Positions 43,782 to 53,874 are shown, numbered from the stretch's first letter. The stretch is DNA of 64,000 nucleotides from Chloroflexus sp. Y-396-1 (GCF_000516515.1 NZ_KI911784.1:62001-126000); one strand, 5' to 3'. The notes: generated by a model not told the origin, from the letters alone. Made by a program: numbers and translations.

Positions 43782-44558
43782 TCAACAGCCACGCCGCACA
43801 TCAAGTGGTACCGCCGCAAGTGAGTTAAAAACCGGTACTTCGCGACCAAGCGTGATACCTGTGATCGAGACAGGACAACTGTAGGCGTACACCTCCACTC
43901 CTACCGAGCGTGCAAGCCGTAGTGCACGACTGAAATCAATATCGATCGTTTCATCAGGAGCAAACGCACAGCCTTTAGAACGTTGAATGATAAACACCAC
44001 GGCTGCCCGTTGACCATTACGGGCCGCATTGATCAACAGCTCGAGATGACGATGACCACGCTCGGTCGGTGCGTCGGGAAAGACGGCAACACCCTCGACA
44101 AGGTGAGTAACTGACTTCACCTCTAAGAGACAGGTGTCTAGTCCTTCACTCAGGCGAAAATCGATGCGATGGGGACCCAGTTGCACATCACGCTGCACAC
44201 GTGAATAACGGGCAAACTGTGGGAGCGCACCGAGTGACAAAGCCGCAGCAACTAGACGATTGGGTAATTGGCTATCAAGTGAAACGAGATCACCATTTTG
44301 ATAGACAGCTACAACCTGAAACGCGGTCTTCCGGCCAATTTCCTCACGTGGCGCGAGTAACAGGCGTGCCCCTGGAACGAGAAGATCGATCAAACGACCT
44401 CTGTCGGCGAGATGGGCACGTACCATTCGTCCACCCATCTGCGCTTCAACCAAGAATTGACCGGATCGCGCTGCAAAGCTGGCTTCAACCAACGGTGCAC
44501 CGGTTGAGAGCGGCACCCGAACGATGGTGTGTTGTCCTGATCCTTGTCCTGTTGGCAT
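43782..44558 (-). CDS. sfsA: SfsA family DNA/RNA nuclease-like protein (sugar fermentation stimulation protein A)
   Basis: 258 residues. It has an OB-fold-like N-terminal half ('[21 protein letters not shown]') and a C-terminal half with the PD-(D/E)XK-type site: '[23 protein letters not shown]' and '[16 protein letters not shown]'. These are the SfsA fingerprints. The E. coli protein was named for stimulating maltose fermentation; its true role is unsettled. A TGGTATACT element ends only six bases before the ATG, so the message may be leaderless. Confidence 0.9.
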   Translation of the reverse strand: MPTGQGSGQHTIVRVPLSTGAPLVEASFAARSGQFLVEAQMGGRMVRAHLADRGRLIDLLVPGARLLLAPREEIGRKTAFQVVAVYQNGDLVSLDSQLPNRLVAAALSLGALPQFARYSRVQRDVQLGPHRIDFRLSEGLDTCLLEVKSVTHLVEGVAVFPDAPTERGHRHLELLINAARNGQRAAVVFIIQRSKGCAFAPDETIDIDFSRALRLARSVGVEVYAYSCPVSITGITLGREVPVFNSLAAVPLDVRRGC

Positions 44559-44564
44559 ACCTGT

Positions 44565-44573
44565 AGTATACCA
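44565..44573 (-). promoter_or_regulatory. Extended -10 promoter giving a probably leaderless sfsA message
   Basis: On the minus strand TGGTATACT is followed by ACAGGT and then the ATG, so transcription should start at or within a base or two of the start codon. A TTGCAA at 44590-44595 is a weak -35 at 19 bases. Confidence 0.5.
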
Positions 44574-44732
44574 CGACCGGTTTCATCTCTTGCAATCGTA
44601 TAGCGTGGGGATAAGGATAATCCCTTATCCGGCAAGCGCATCCTGATAGAAGGGTGCAGCGCGCTGCGCCCCGACCGATGCATCCCAACAGGCGGCGGGC
44701 AATACTGTCGAGCGGAACCCGATGCTGTCCGT

Positions 44733-44759
44733 AGAGGGCGGTTTGCGAACCGACCCTCT
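44733..44759 (+). terminator. Hairpin in the gap before the phosphotransferase gene
   Basis: AGAGGGCGGTT, loop TGCG, AACCGACCCTCT, then TT: an 11-bp stem with one bulge. It lies inside the 345-base gap 44559-44903, which otherwise holds only the promoter-like TACAAT at 44867-44872 and a short leader frame. Confidence 0.4.
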
Positions 44760-44890
44760 TTCGCCAACCGATATTTCGGATAGACACCAACGAAACCTGG
44801 TAAATAGTTCTTCCTGGCGTCTCATTCGCCTACACCTACATCTGTATGTCACCGATCCTCGCGATGGTACAATACAGGAGGAAGCTGACG

Positions 44891-44917
44891 ATGAGGGAGC
44901 TAGATGCTGACTCATGA
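44891..44917 (+). CDS. Possible 8-residue leader peptide overlapping the phosphotransferase start
   Basis: ATG AGG GAG CTA GAT GCT GAC TCA TGA reads MRELDADS. AGGAGG at 44876-44881 is nine bases upstream, a better site than the GGGAG used by the downstream ATG 44904. The leader stop lies 14 bases inside the main gene, in another frame, so re-initiation or competition is possible. No codon bias hints at amino-acid attenuation. Confidence 0.3.
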   Translation: MRELDADS

Positions 44918-45908
44918 AGATATTGCCCGCGTACTGGCACACTACGATGTCGGCGAGCTACGGTCGAGCCGCGCCGCTGGTCACGGTATGATCAATGAAA
45001 CAGCGATTGTTGAGACCAGCTTCGGACGCTTTGTGCTCCGCCGTAACCGGCGCTCCAGTGGCTTGCAAACGATCAAACTACGTCACCGCCTACTCGAATG
45101 GCTCCGACAACGAGGCTTTCCCGCACCACGTGTCCTGCCAACCAGGAATGGCGAAACAATGGTGATCATCGATGAACAAGTCTACGAGCTTAGCATATTT
45201 ATCGTCGGCGATGAGTTCGATCCCGCTCGTCCACGACAACTGAGCGATGTTGGTCGGGTACTGAGTAGTTATCATCGGGCCGTCACCGATTTTCCCGAAC
45301 CACCACCACCATCTGCACCGCGTTATTTACCTTCCAGCTTACGTGGACTGACCGAACGCTTGATCACTCGTGACATACTCGGTGATTTAACGCTCTCACT
45401 GCACTGGTACGAGCGACGCATTGCCGAGTTATGCCGTCAGTTGAGCGATGAGACCTACGAATCTTTACCACATCTGCTGATCCACGGCGACATGCATCGC
45501 GATAATATCATCTTTCGCGGTGATGCGGTAGCGGCCTTGATTGATTACGACCAGATTTGCATTGACGCTCGCCTGGTCGATATAGCCGATGCACTGGTCG
45601 ATATGGCGATCGGTTCGCCGCCCCCCAATTGGCCAATGTGGGGAGTGTACCGAGCGCCACTTGATCTCGAACGAGTACGACTCTTTCTCAGAGCCTATAA
45701 TGCAGTTGTTCCGTTATCGCGCACCGAAGTTCAGGCACTACCGGCGATGCTCGAAGTCATCTGGCTTCAGGGAAATTTGCGCCGAACACTCAGCACGCCA
45801 GATGCCGAACCTGAATATCACCTTGAATTGCTGGGACAGGGACAATGGCTAGCTGAGTGGATGGATCGTCATCGTGACCGCATTTTGGAAGCGGTAATGG
45901 TATACTGA
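44904..45908 (+). CDS. APH/ChoK-type phosphotransferase (homoserine kinase II-like)
   Basis: 334 residues. The aminoglycoside-phosphotransferase fold is shown by 'GMINETAIVETSFGRFVLRRNRR' (N-lobe, nucleotide loop), the catalytic loop 'LLIHGDMHRDNIIF' and the metal-binding 'ALIDYDQICIDARLVDIADALVD'. Family members phosphorylate hydroxyl groups of small molecules such as homoserine, choline or aminoglycosides; the pattern 'RLLEWLRQRGFPAPRVLPTRNGET' is common in the homoserine kinase II/SrkA branch. The genomic context does not reveal the substrate. A short leader frame precedes it. Confidence 0.82.
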   Translation: MLTHEDIARVLAHYDVGELRSSRAAGHGMINETAIVETSFGRFVLRRNRRSSGLQTIKLRHRLLEWLRQRGFPAPRVLPTRNGETMVIIDEQVYELSIFIVGDEFDPARPRQLSDVGRVLSSYHRAVTDFPEPPPPSAPRYLPSSLRGLTERLITRDILGDLTLSLHWYERRIAELCRQLSDETYESLPHLLIHGDMHRDNIIFRGDAVAALIDYDQICIDARLVDIADALVDMAIGSPPPNWPMWGVYRAPLDLERVRLFLRAYNAVVPLSRTEVQALPAMLEVIWLQGNLRRTLSTPDAEPEYHLELLGQGQWLAEWMDRHRDRILEAVMVY

Positions 45909-45958
45909 GCACTATGTAGCATCACGAGTGAGCATATTTTCATACAGTTCTACTTCGC

Positions 45959-48900
45959 ATGAGAGCAAGCATTCAGCGAAGAATACGTGCGCTAGCCCAC
46001 CTCTGGATGATCCTCCTGAGTGGGGTGGTGATCACGTTACTAAGTGGCCTGGTCATACGCTGGCTGGCGCCGTTGTCCCCATGGGTTGAAACCCCAACGG
46101 TTCAACTGCGCGATCCGTTGCCGCAGAGCAGCGCGGTACATCCTCGCAGTACGATGACACTCGTGTTCAGCACACCGATGAATCCGTTCACGGTTATGCG
46201 CTCACTCCGTATCGATCCGCCACTAGATAGCTCATATCAGTGGTCGGAAGATATGCGCGTGTTGCGCATTATTCCTAATCAAGCGCTTCAACCGGCTACG
46301 ACGTACCGAATACAGGTTTTCGCTACTGCTCAGAGCCGGTGGTGGCGACCGTTGGCGCAAGCGCTCGATGTGTCATTTGTTACCGCAGCTCGACCAACAG
46401 TTCAAACTGCCCTCGCCCCGCGCAGACTCGACGCTCCAATCGTACTCATCTTTAGTCAACCAATGATTCCTGCCGATGCTATCGATCAACCGGCTTCGCT
46501 CCAAGGGATACGACTCTCACCACCATGGCCACTACGCGGTCAATGGCTTGATCAACGAACGCTGCTGCTTCAGCCGACCATCGCGTTTACCGCAGCTTCA
46601 ACCTATACTCTCACAGTAGACAGTACCTTCAGCAATGCACAGGGTATCGAATTAGGACAGTCATTCCACTGGCAATTCACTACACCCTGGCCGAACCTGA
46701 TTGAGCAGACACCTCCGCCGGAAGCGCGTTGGGTAAACCCGCAGCAACCGTTGGTGTTGGTATTCGATGCCCCTGTTGATACTCGTCTACTCAGCACGGC
46801 GCTCGATATTACGCCGTCAATCAGTGGTAGTTTTACCAGCGCCACAACGAACAACCGATACATGGTTACCTTTACGCCGTACACCGGCTGGATACCCGGG
46901 CAGACCTACCAGGTTCAGTTGCATCTCCCGAATACAACCAATCTGCTCCAGCGCTGGCGCTTTTATGTCGAGCCAGAACCAACATTACTGGCCTCATTTC
47001 CAGGTCAAGGCCAGATTCTGATGCCTGATCAAGAGATTCGCCTGCTGTTCAGTACTCCTATGGACGAATCCGAGCTGCGGGCTGGCCTCAGCTTTGAACC
47101 ACCAGTAGACGAATTCAAACTAACCGTTGAGGAAAATCGGGTAAGTTTACAGCCGGTAATCCAGGCGGCAACGACCTATACCATTACGATTGCGGCCGGT
47201 GTTCGTGATCGCCGCGGAGTCCCGTTACGCATACCAGTATCGTTAACAGTACGAACAGCCAGCAATCCACCACTATTACGGGTCTCCGGTGATGTCTTGC
47301 AACGCTTTCCCGCCAATGCTTCGCCGGCAATTGTCGTTGAACGCACAAATCTGCGAGCATTTCAGGCGTATCTCTATCAGCTTGATACAACAACCCTGAT
47401 CCGAGCGCTCTCCCTGCGCCCAGAAGAATGGCCGCGTTTTGTACCAGAACGGTATGGACAAACGCCGGTGCGGGTCTGGCGTGAAACCTTGAACGATCCA
47501 CCTGACAGTCTGGTACGCAGTGTCTTTACCATTACCGCGAACAGTAGCGGCGAATTATTACCTGCTGGCGCCTACTATTTACGGCTTACTACTGATAGTG
47601 GATTACGGGTCGATCGGCTCTTGCTCATCTCGTCAATGCGTCTGACAGTGTTGCCAAACGCCAATGAACTCTTGCTATGGGTGACAAAGAGTGGAAGTGG
47701 CGCACCGGTAAGCGACATCCCATTGACTATCTATCTCGACGAAACAATGCTTGCCAGTGGCAAAAGCGACGAACAGGGTCTCTGGCGTGTACCGCTCACC
47801 AGTTTGAGTACGTTCACCAGCAGCAGCGCTGGTCGTACTCTGGTAGCGGTAGCCGAAGGCGATGGTATTACCCTGAGCAGTGTTCAGCTTCCCAGTACGC
47901 TTACCCCCCCCGTTAAAGCCCTGCTGGCTGTTGATCGATTGAGCTACCGACCAGGTAGTATCGTGCGCGTCAACGGCATTGTTCGCGAACAACAGGCAGA
48001 TGGCCGATTAACGCTACCCAGTACAAGAGCGTGTCTCCTCGAACTCGATAGCACGACTGTGATTAGCGATGCCACTGCCGTCACCTGCACAATATCCGAT
48101 AAAGGTATCCTCAACGGCAGTCTGCGGCTTGATGCGCGCACAGCGCCAGGAATATACACCGTGCAGATTACTATTGGCGACACAATCTATCAGATACCAA
48201 TCAGAGTTACGATCCCAGCCACCGGCGCTACGCTCCGCATAACTCCAACCCGTCCCACCGGTCTTGCTGTTGATGTTACCCGTGCCAATCTGCCCATTAG
48301 TGGCGCGGTGATAAGCTGGAGCCTCCGTCTCGAAACACTATCAATCGTTGAACTCGATGGTATAGCTGGTGAAGTGCTGGGATCAACCAGTGAAACCTCA
48401 TCGAGTGCAACGACCGATCAGAGCGGGCGCGTCCAGATTAACCTGCCAGCAGATGAAAACCTGATCCGCCCACTTCGGTATGATCTCCACCTGACTGCAC
48501 AGTTACCCGACGGCGAGCAACTCCAGCAGAACGTTGGTGGGATCATTCACCCGCGCGGTCCGCGGTTGTCTATCGACGCACCAACCGTCATTGAGCAGAA
48601 CGAACGGGCTACAGTTACTATTACTCTGCAGAACACTGACGGTCAACCCGTGGCTAATACACCGGTAGAGCTGGAAGTTCGGCGTCAGACTGGCGATCCA
48701 CCACTGATCACGCGGCGGGTGCGAACCGACCAGAATGGTCAGGCAACTACCTCATTGGTACCGCTCCTTTCTGGACGCTACGAACTGAACGCCCGTTCTG
48801 AATCGAGTTTGAGTCGTCGGCAGCTATGGGTGGCAGGTTCTGGAATTGCCACTAGTGAACCTCAGTTAATGACCGACCGCGCTACCTATTCAGTCGGTGA

Positions 48901-51142
48901 CACAGCCCGTCTCCTTGTGAGCGGGCCGACGAGTAGTGGTACTCTTCTACTTATTGTCGGACAGGGTGAAACAGCACGTATCTCCCTGACCAGAGTACAA
49001 GCCGGTAATATTATTTCGCTTCCGATTACAGATGATCTACCGCCAGTAACAACCATTACCGCACTCATTGATGACGGTGCGAATCTATGGACAAGCACAG
49101 CAAGCCTGTCCATTGATCCACCATTACCACCGCAGATCGCATTGTCGCAACGAGAAGTGCTGCCGGGCAAAACACTCACCCTGACAGTTACTGCGTCGAC
49201 CGCAAATTTGTTCGTGACCCTCAGCCCAATTCATGCACCTATGATCAATCTCGATGATTGGAATCGCCAGCGAACCGGTTCCCCATTACTTCGGCGAGGA
49301 CTCCCTGGCATCATCCTGCCAACCACCGTTGAGTCGACCGATCAGCAACACCGGATCACGGTTCGTCTACCACAGCAACCGGGGCGCTGGCGCTTCGACG
49401 TGATCGCAGTCGATGATCGCGGTATTGCGACAACAGCCAGTACCCTGCTCGATACCATTCAGTCAATTGAAGCAATTGCCGCTCCGTTACCACCGCTCCG
49501 TGCAAACGACACCGCCATCGCCACTCTCATCCTGCGTAACATCGACCGCGAAGCGCATACTGTGCGTACTCGCCTCTGGTTAAGCGGCGGCATCCTGCTC
49601 GATCCAATCGAACAAATCGTTACCATTCCGGCACATACTGTTATTCCTATCCATTGGAATATACAACCACAAACGAACGTCTCGATTATCGGTCTGCGTT
49701 ACGAGGTGATAGACATCAACGCCTTACCACCGATCGAATACGCTATACCGGTTATCCGCGAGCCATTTTCGCCCCAAATCACCCAAACCCGTTTGGTCAA
49801 TGATCCACTTGAACTGAGTCTGGCCGATGACGAACACGAAATTATTATTGCAGCTAACACCCGATCTGCTCTCGCTGATCAGGCGCAACGCCTCTTCCAC
49901 TCCACGACACCAACCGCCGAAAGTCTGGCTGCGGTAATCATTATTGGCAGCGAACTACAGCGCACTGCTCCAACAACGACTGAAGCTGAGTATTGGCAGA
50001 CGGCCATTGATGGCGCATTACTCCAATTACGCACCCTCCGTAATCCTGACGGCGGTTGGGGTTGGTGGCCGGATCACTCATCTGATCCGTTTGTCACTGC
50101 TTTTGTACTCGAAGCAGTCGCCAAGATTGACCGTCGCAATGGACAGAACCCATTGCCGAGCGAATCGGCAATACGTTATTTGCAACGCGAACGATCAGCT
50201 CTGCCTCTCGATGTGCAGGCGTACATCGATTATGTGCTGTCAAAACACGGTGTTAATGACAATCAGGAACCAGCATCCGATGATCTAACCCCAACTGCAC
50301 GCGCCTTTACCGCATTACGACTACGACAACCCAGGAACCAGCTCCTGGCTCGATTCTGGGCCGCGGCCAGTAGTGGCTTGCCATGGGCTGGCGCCGAAGG
50401 AATGCCTGCCAGCGCACTAGCCGTAAGTGCAAGTGTTATTCAGGCCCTAGCAGAAGAAAAACCTACCGATCCTAAACTCACGACCTGGCGTACCGCTCTC
50501 TTGCGACGCTGGCAAGGCGAGGGCTGGCCGACTCCATACGAAGCGGCGCGCGTAGCCCTGGCACTAGGGCCAATGCTTTTGGTAAATGATGCAGAAGTTA
50601 CGGTATGGTATAACAACGACCGGCTAACTGAAGCGCAACCACTGACCGGTGTAGAACGCTGGCGATTACGAGGGGGAACATTACGCATCGATCCCACTAA
50701 TGGTCCAGCACTCATCGCCATTCGGAGTGCCACCGCTGAGCCGGTACAGATCGAAGCAATACAAGCACAGCTCAAGTATCACAGAGGTATCGATCCACTG
50801 ACTATCGATCAACCTGTCCAGCTCGATCTCCTCCTGATCGTCAAAGAAACCTTTCTTCGCCTTGATGTCACGATTCCACTACCAGCAGGGTTAACCCCGA
50901 TCCAGGTAGATAGCGGTACGCCGTTTGCTTCCACTCAGATTGAACGTGAACGCCGTATAGTTCGATTCGGTGGAATCCATCTAGCCCCTGGCGTCTATCG
51001 ATTAACTGTTACTGCCAGAGCAACGACCGCTGGTCACTTTCAAATACCTCCAGCAATAGTTACCACACCGGGGAGTGGGTTACCCGAATTGTTTGTGAGA
51101 GGAACAGATACGATCAGCATCACAACGGCGCCAAAGAACTGA
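45959..51142 (+). CDS. Giant alpha-2-macroglobulin-like protein with N-terminal Ig-like (SbsA/Big_5) domains
   Basis: 1727 residues. An N-terminal signal or anchor helix ('LWMILLSGVVITLLSGLVIRWL') is followed by four SbsA-type Ig modules (about 45-430), each with the 'LVFSTPMNP' and 'PATTYRIQV' pattern. MG-type macroglobulin domains follow: 'LLLWVTKSGSGAPVSDIPLTIY' and 'SYRPGSIVRVNGIVREQQ' (the MG2-like strand), then a late A2M-like segment near 'PGRWRFDVIAVDDRG' and an all-helical toroid (about 1290-1500) with 'NPDGGWGWWPDHSSDPFVTAFVL'. No C-x-E-Q thioester motif is present. Bacterial relatives trap or inhibit external proteases; without a thioester, covalent trapping is not expected. No pbpC gene is adjacent. 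Start at ATG 45959; no clear ribosome site. Confidence 0.8.
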   Translation: MRASIQRRIRALAHLWMILLSGVVITLLSGLVIRWLAPLSPWVETPTVQLRDPLPQSSAVHPRSTMTLVFSTPMNPFTVMRSLRIDPPLDSSYQWSEDMRVLRIIPNQALQPATTYRIQVFATAQSRWWRPLAQALDVSFVTAARPTVQTALAPRRLDAPIVLIFSQPMIPADAIDQPASLQGIRLSPPWPLRGQWLDQRTLLLQPTIAFTAASTYTLTVDSTFSNAQGIELGQSFHWQFTTPWPNLIEQTPPPEARWVNPQQPLVLVFDAPVDTRLLSTALDITPSISGSFTSATTNNRYMVTFTPYTGWIPGQTYQVQLHLPNTTNLLQRWRFYVEPEPTLLASFPGQGQILMPDQEIRLLFSTPMDESELRAGLSFEPPVDEFKLTVEENRVSLQPVIQAATTYTITIAAGVRDRRGVPLRIPVSLTVRTASNPPLLRVSGDVLQRFPANASPAIVVERTNLRAFQAYLYQLDTTTLIRALSLRPEEWPRFVPERYGQTPVRVWRETLNDPPDSLVRSVFTITANSSGELLPAGAYYLRLTTDSGLRVDRLLLISSMRLTVLPNANELLLWVTKSGSGAPVSDIPLTIYLDETMLASGKSDEQGLWRVPLTSLSTFTSSSAGRTLVAVAEGDGITLSSVQLPSTLTPPVKALLAVDRLSYRPGSIVRVNGIVREQQADGRLTLPSTRACLLELDSTTVISDATAVTCTISDKGILNGSLRLDARTAPGIYTVQITIGDTIYQIPIRVTIPATGATLRITPTRPTGLAVDVTRANLPISGAVISWSLRLETLSIVELDGIAGEVLGSTSETSSSATTDQSGRVQINLPADENLIRPLRYDLHLTAQLPDGEQLQQNVGGIIHPRGPRLSIDAPTVIEQNERATVTITLQNTDGQPVANTPVELEVRRQTGDPPLITRRVRTDQNGQATTSLVPLLSGRYELNARSESSLSRRQLWVAGSGIATSEPQLMTDRATYSVGDTARLLVSGPTSSGTLLLIVGQGETARISLTRVQAGNIISLPITDDLPPVTTITALIDDGANLWTSTASLSIDPPLPPQIALSQREVLPGKTLTLTVTASTANLFVTLSPIHAPMINLDDWNRQRTGSPLLRRGLPGIILPTTVESTDQQHRITVRLPQQPGRWRFDVIAVDDRGIATTASTLLDTIQSIEAIAAPLPPLRANDTAIATLILRNIDREAHTVRTRLWLSGGILLDPIEQIVTIPAHTVIPIHWNIQPQTNVSIIGLRYEVIDINALPPIEYAIPVIREPFSPQITQTRLVNDPLELSLADDEHEIIIAANTRSALADQAQRLFHSTTPTAESLAAVIIIGSELQRTAPTTTEAEYWQTAIDGALLQLRTLRNPDGGWGWWPDHSSDPFVTAFVLEAVAKIDRRNGQNPLPSESAIRYLQRERSALPLDVQAYIDYVLSKHGVNDNQEPASDDLTPTARAFTALRLRQPRNQLLARFWAAASSGLPWAGAEGMPASALAVSASVIQALAEEKPTDPKLTTWRTALLRRWQGEGWPTPYEAARVALALGPMLLVNDAEVTVWYNNDRLTEAQPLTGVERWRLRGGTLRIDPTNGPALIAIRSATAEPVQIEAIQAQLKYHRGIDPLTIDQPVQLDLLLIVKETFLRLDVTIPLPAGLTPIQVDSGTPFASTQIERERRIVRFGGIHLAPGVYRLTVTARATTAGHFQIPPAIVTTPGSGLPELFVRGTDTISITTAPKN

Positions 51143-51210
51143 TACCGGACGGATGCATCCCCAGAGATTTTCTGAAGTTTCATCGTTTGGTTTCATAGCT
51201 ACAGTCGCTG

Positions 51211-51481
51211 GGGAGCGCGAGCCTCCGGCTCGCATCCTGCACCGTGCCCAGCTCAGCCGCACACCGTCGCCCCGTGACTCTCCATAGGCAAGGCGAAGAA
51301 CTCACCCCTGCTGATGAAGATGCTCCTCCCGCCGTCTGGTCTCATAACCACCGTCACCTGGGAGCGCGAGCCTCCGGCTCGCATCCTGCACCGTGCCCAG
51401 CTCAGCCGCACACCGTCGCCCCGTGACTCTCCATAGGCAAGGCGAAGAACTCACCCCTGCTGATGAAGATGCTCCTCCCGC
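51211..51481 (+). repeat. Direct duplication: two identical 122-bp copies, period 149
   Basis: Copy 1 is 51211-51332 and copy 2 is 51360-51481; reading them in parallel I see no difference. The 27-base spacer (51333-51359) and the bases before copy 1 are similar but diverged (GTTTGGTTTCATA against GTCTGGTCTCATA). Each copy holds a GCGAGCC-TCC-GGCTCGC hairpin. No gene is evident. Confidence 0.9.
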
Positions 51482-52004
51482 TCACTCTTCTTCTCTCTTT
51501 TCTCGTCCCTCTCCTCACTTAACCACGGCTAGGACTGGTAAACCTCATCAACCAATGTTGCAATATTGAAACACTTTTGCTCAGTATCTAGCATAGCCAT
51601 AGCTTGACGCTCCTGTTTCCCCTCTGCTACCATACTTGCACAGCAACTCAATGAAGAGGGGCAATCTCCCAACATTCGTGTATGCCCCACAAGACGTTAC
51701 AAAACATATCTGTCGGCCAGTAAATCCAGTCAACCCAGATAGCGCATTGCGCAGTGCAATGCATTGCGTTGCCATACACTGTGATAGGAAAGGAGGTGCG
51801 CAGGGCGGGTCGCCGATTGCTACCCACTAGACGGCGTGTACGCCCAGTTCAGATGCGCCGGTACGCCACGAACAGCGTACAACGCGACAGGACACGGTCG
51901 CATGACAGTTGGCGCATATCACGTTCTCTGCTTGAACGCTGGATCAAAGGTGATTCGTTGGGAACTGGTTCTGGCTGTTTTGTATTGCAAGGAGGAGACC
52001 CTCT
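51482..52004 (+). other. Non-coding region upstream of the glycerol operon, with a 12-bp palindrome
   Basis: GCAATGCATTGC at 51756-51767 is a perfect palindrome, flanked by TTGCGCAGT and GTTGCC, and could be an operator. TTGACG (51604-51609) and TACCAT (51628-51633) form a weak promoter candidate at 18 bases. AAAGGAGGTG at 51788-51797 looks like a ribosome site with no start codon behind it. The true glpF site is AAGGAGGAG at about 51989. I see no gene here. Confidence 0.4.
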
Positions 52005-52739
52005 ATGCCTGCGTCCTTTCTAGGCGAAGTTTTTGGTACCATGGTGCTGATCTTGTTTGGCAATGGTGTTGTAGCTAACGTCCTGCTGACGCAATCGAAG
52101 GGCAACGGTGGTGGCTGGATTGTGATTACCACAGGCTGGGCATTTGCGGTGATGTGTGGTGTCTTCACGGCGACAGCCCTGGGCAGCCCTGGCGCTGACC
52201 TTAATCCCGCAGTCACGGTGGCAGTTCTGATTCGCGGAGGTTACGACATCGGTACTGCCGTGATGCACATTGTGGCGCAATTTATCGGCGCTTTCATTGG
52301 CGCCACTCTGGTCTGGCTCACCTACCTTTCACACTGGGAAGTAACGAAAGACCCTGGCCTCAAACTGGCTTGTTTTAGCACCGGCCCGGCGATCAGCAAT
52401 CCGGTTAACAACATCATTACTGAAGTGATCGGTACCTTCGCGCTGGTATTCATCATCTTCGCCATCTTTAGCGCCAATGGCGCCACAGGCGGCAATCCGG
52501 CGAGCGGGCTGGGTCCATATCTCGTTGCGGCACTGGTTTGGGGTATTGGTCTTTCACTCGGCGGTCCCACCGGCTACGCGATTAACCCGGCGCGTGATCT
52601 TGGTCCGCGAATTGCGCACTTTGTGTTACCCATCGCCGGAAAGGGCGACAGCAACTGGGGGTATTCGTGGATACCGGTCGTCGGCCCGCTCATCGGTGGC
52701 TCAATTGCCGCCTTACTGGCGAATGCGCTAGGTATGTGA
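52005..52739 (+). CDS. glpF: Glycerol uptake facilitator (aquaglyceroporin)
   Basis: 244 residues, six membrane helices plus the two half-helices carrying NPA boxes: 'GADLNPAVTVAV' and 'YAINPARDLGPRIAH'. The Asp directly after the second NPAR is the residue that marks glycerol facilitators rather than water-only aquaporins. AAGGAGGAG stands eight bases before ATG 52005. It lets glycerol diffuse into the cell, where GlpK traps it. It is the first gene of the glycerol operon, 72 bases ahead of dhaK. Confidence 0.93.
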   Translation: MPASFLGEVFGTMVLILFGNGVVANVLLTQSKGNGGGWIVITTGWAFAVMCGVFTATALGSPGADLNPAVTVAVLIRGGYDIGTAVMHIVAQFIGAFIGATLVWLTYLSHWEVTKDPGLKLACFSTGPAISNPVNNIITEVIGTFALVFIIFAIFSANGATGGNPASGLGPYLVAALVWGIGLSLGGPTGYAINPARDLGPRIAHFVLPIAGKGDSNWGYSWIPVVGPLIGGSIAALLANALGM

Positions 52740-52811
52740 GATACTAGATTCAGATACTGTTGCGCATCGCCTACGAACGGTTAGCAATTATCACTTCAAG
52801 GGAGGAAGCCT

Positions 52812-53810
52812 GTGAAGAAGTTGATTAACGCTCCGGAGAATGTCGTCAAGGAAGCACTGGCCGGTATGGCAATTGCCCATGCCGATCTGATCCAGGTGCA
52901 CTTCGATCCCGATTACATCGTGCGCGTCGGTGCACCACATAACAAGGTCGGCGTTATCTCTGGAGGTGGCTCTGGTCACGAACCAATGCACGGTGGCTTT
53001 GTCGGCTACGGCATGCTCGACGCTGCCTGTCCGGGTGCCGTCTTTACCTCACCGGTACCGGATCAGATGCTCGCCGCGACCAAGGCTGTCAATGCTGGGA
53101 AAGGGGTGTTGCACGTCGTCAAGAACTATACTGGAGACGTGATGAACTTCGAGATGGCGGCGGAACTGGCTGCCGCCGAAGGGATTGAGGTCGCCAGTGT
53201 GATCACCAACGACGATGTGGCAGTCGAAAACAGCACCTGGACGGCCGGTCGGCGCGGGGTTGGAGTGACCGTGCTGCTCGAGAAGATCGTTGGTGCTGCG
53301 GCAGAAGCCGGTGCTGATCTGGCGACGTGCAAAGCAATTGCCGAGCGAGTCAACGCGAACGGGCGCAGTATGGGGATGGCTCTGACCCCCTGCACCGTAC
53401 CCCAGGCTGGGAAACCAGGCTTCGAGCTGGCCGAAGACGAGATGGAAGTTGGGATCGGCATCCACGGTGAACCTGGCCGACGCCGCGAGAAGCTAGCTCC
53501 GGCACGTGATATTGCCGAAATGCTGGCCGGCCCTATTCTTGAAGACCTGCCCTTCAAGAGTGGTGATGCCGTACTGGCCTTTGTCAATGGCATGGGTGGT
53601 ACACCGCTGATTGAGTTGTATGTGATGTATAATGAACTTGCCCGTATCTTGAAGGATCGGAACATTACCATAGCCCGCTCGCTCGTCGGCAGCTACATCA
53701 CGTCACTCGAAATGGCAGGCGTGAGCTTTACTCTGCTCCGTCTTGACGATGAGATGATCAAACTCTGGGACGCACCAGTACATACGCCGGCGCTACGCTG
53801 GGGAATGTAA
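52812..53810 (+). CDS. dhaK: Dihydroxyacetone kinase, substrate-binding subunit DhaK
   Basis: 332 residues from GTG 52812 with GGGAGGAAG upstream. DhaK binds dihydroxyacetone covalently through a His hemiaminal; the residue is H218 in '[11 protein letters not shown]'. '[34 protein letters not shown]' is the family signature. In the PTS-dependent system DhaK works with the ADP-binding DhaL and the phosphate donor DhaM. DhaL follows, but no DhaM is present in the window. A small hairpin (53830-53852) separates dhaK from dhaL. Confidence 0.94.
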   Translation: MKKLINAPENVVKEALAGMAIAHADLIQVHFDPDYIVRVGAPHNKVGVISGGGSGHEPMHGGFVGYGMLDAACPGAVFTSPVPDQMLAATKAVNAGKGVLHVVKNYTGDVMNFEMAAELAAAEGIEVASVITNDDVAVENSTWTAGRRGVGVTVLLEKIVGAAAEAGADLATCKAIAERVNANGRSMGMALTPCTVPQAGKPGFELAEDEMEVGIGIHGEPGRRREKLAPARDIAEMLAGPILEDLPFKSGDAVLAFVNGMGGTPLIELYVMYNELARILKDRNITIARSLVGSYITSLEMAGVSFTLLRLDDEMIKLWDAPVHTPALRWGM

Positions 53811-53829
53811 GGTAGGTTATCAGTACGTA

Positions 53830-53852
53830 TAGCGGGGCGAATTGCCCCGCTA
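53830..53852. repeat. GGGGC hairpin (second dispersed family, copy 3) between dhaK and dhaL
   Basis: TAGCGGGGC, loop GAATT, GCCCCGCTA: a perfect 9-bp stem 20 bases after the dhaK stop and 22 bases before dhaL ATG 53875. It could modulate the ratio of the two subunits. Confidence 0.6.
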
Positions 53853-53874
53853 CCAGATTGCACGCAGAGGAACT

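Noticed and set aside
51143-51482. The 122-bp duplication as part of an insertion sequence
   Set aside because: The copies are direct, not inverted, and no transposase is encoded between or beside them.
51636-52023. Plus-strand open frames before glpF
   Set aside because: They overlap each other and a palindrome and have poor composition for coding; no family is recognisable.
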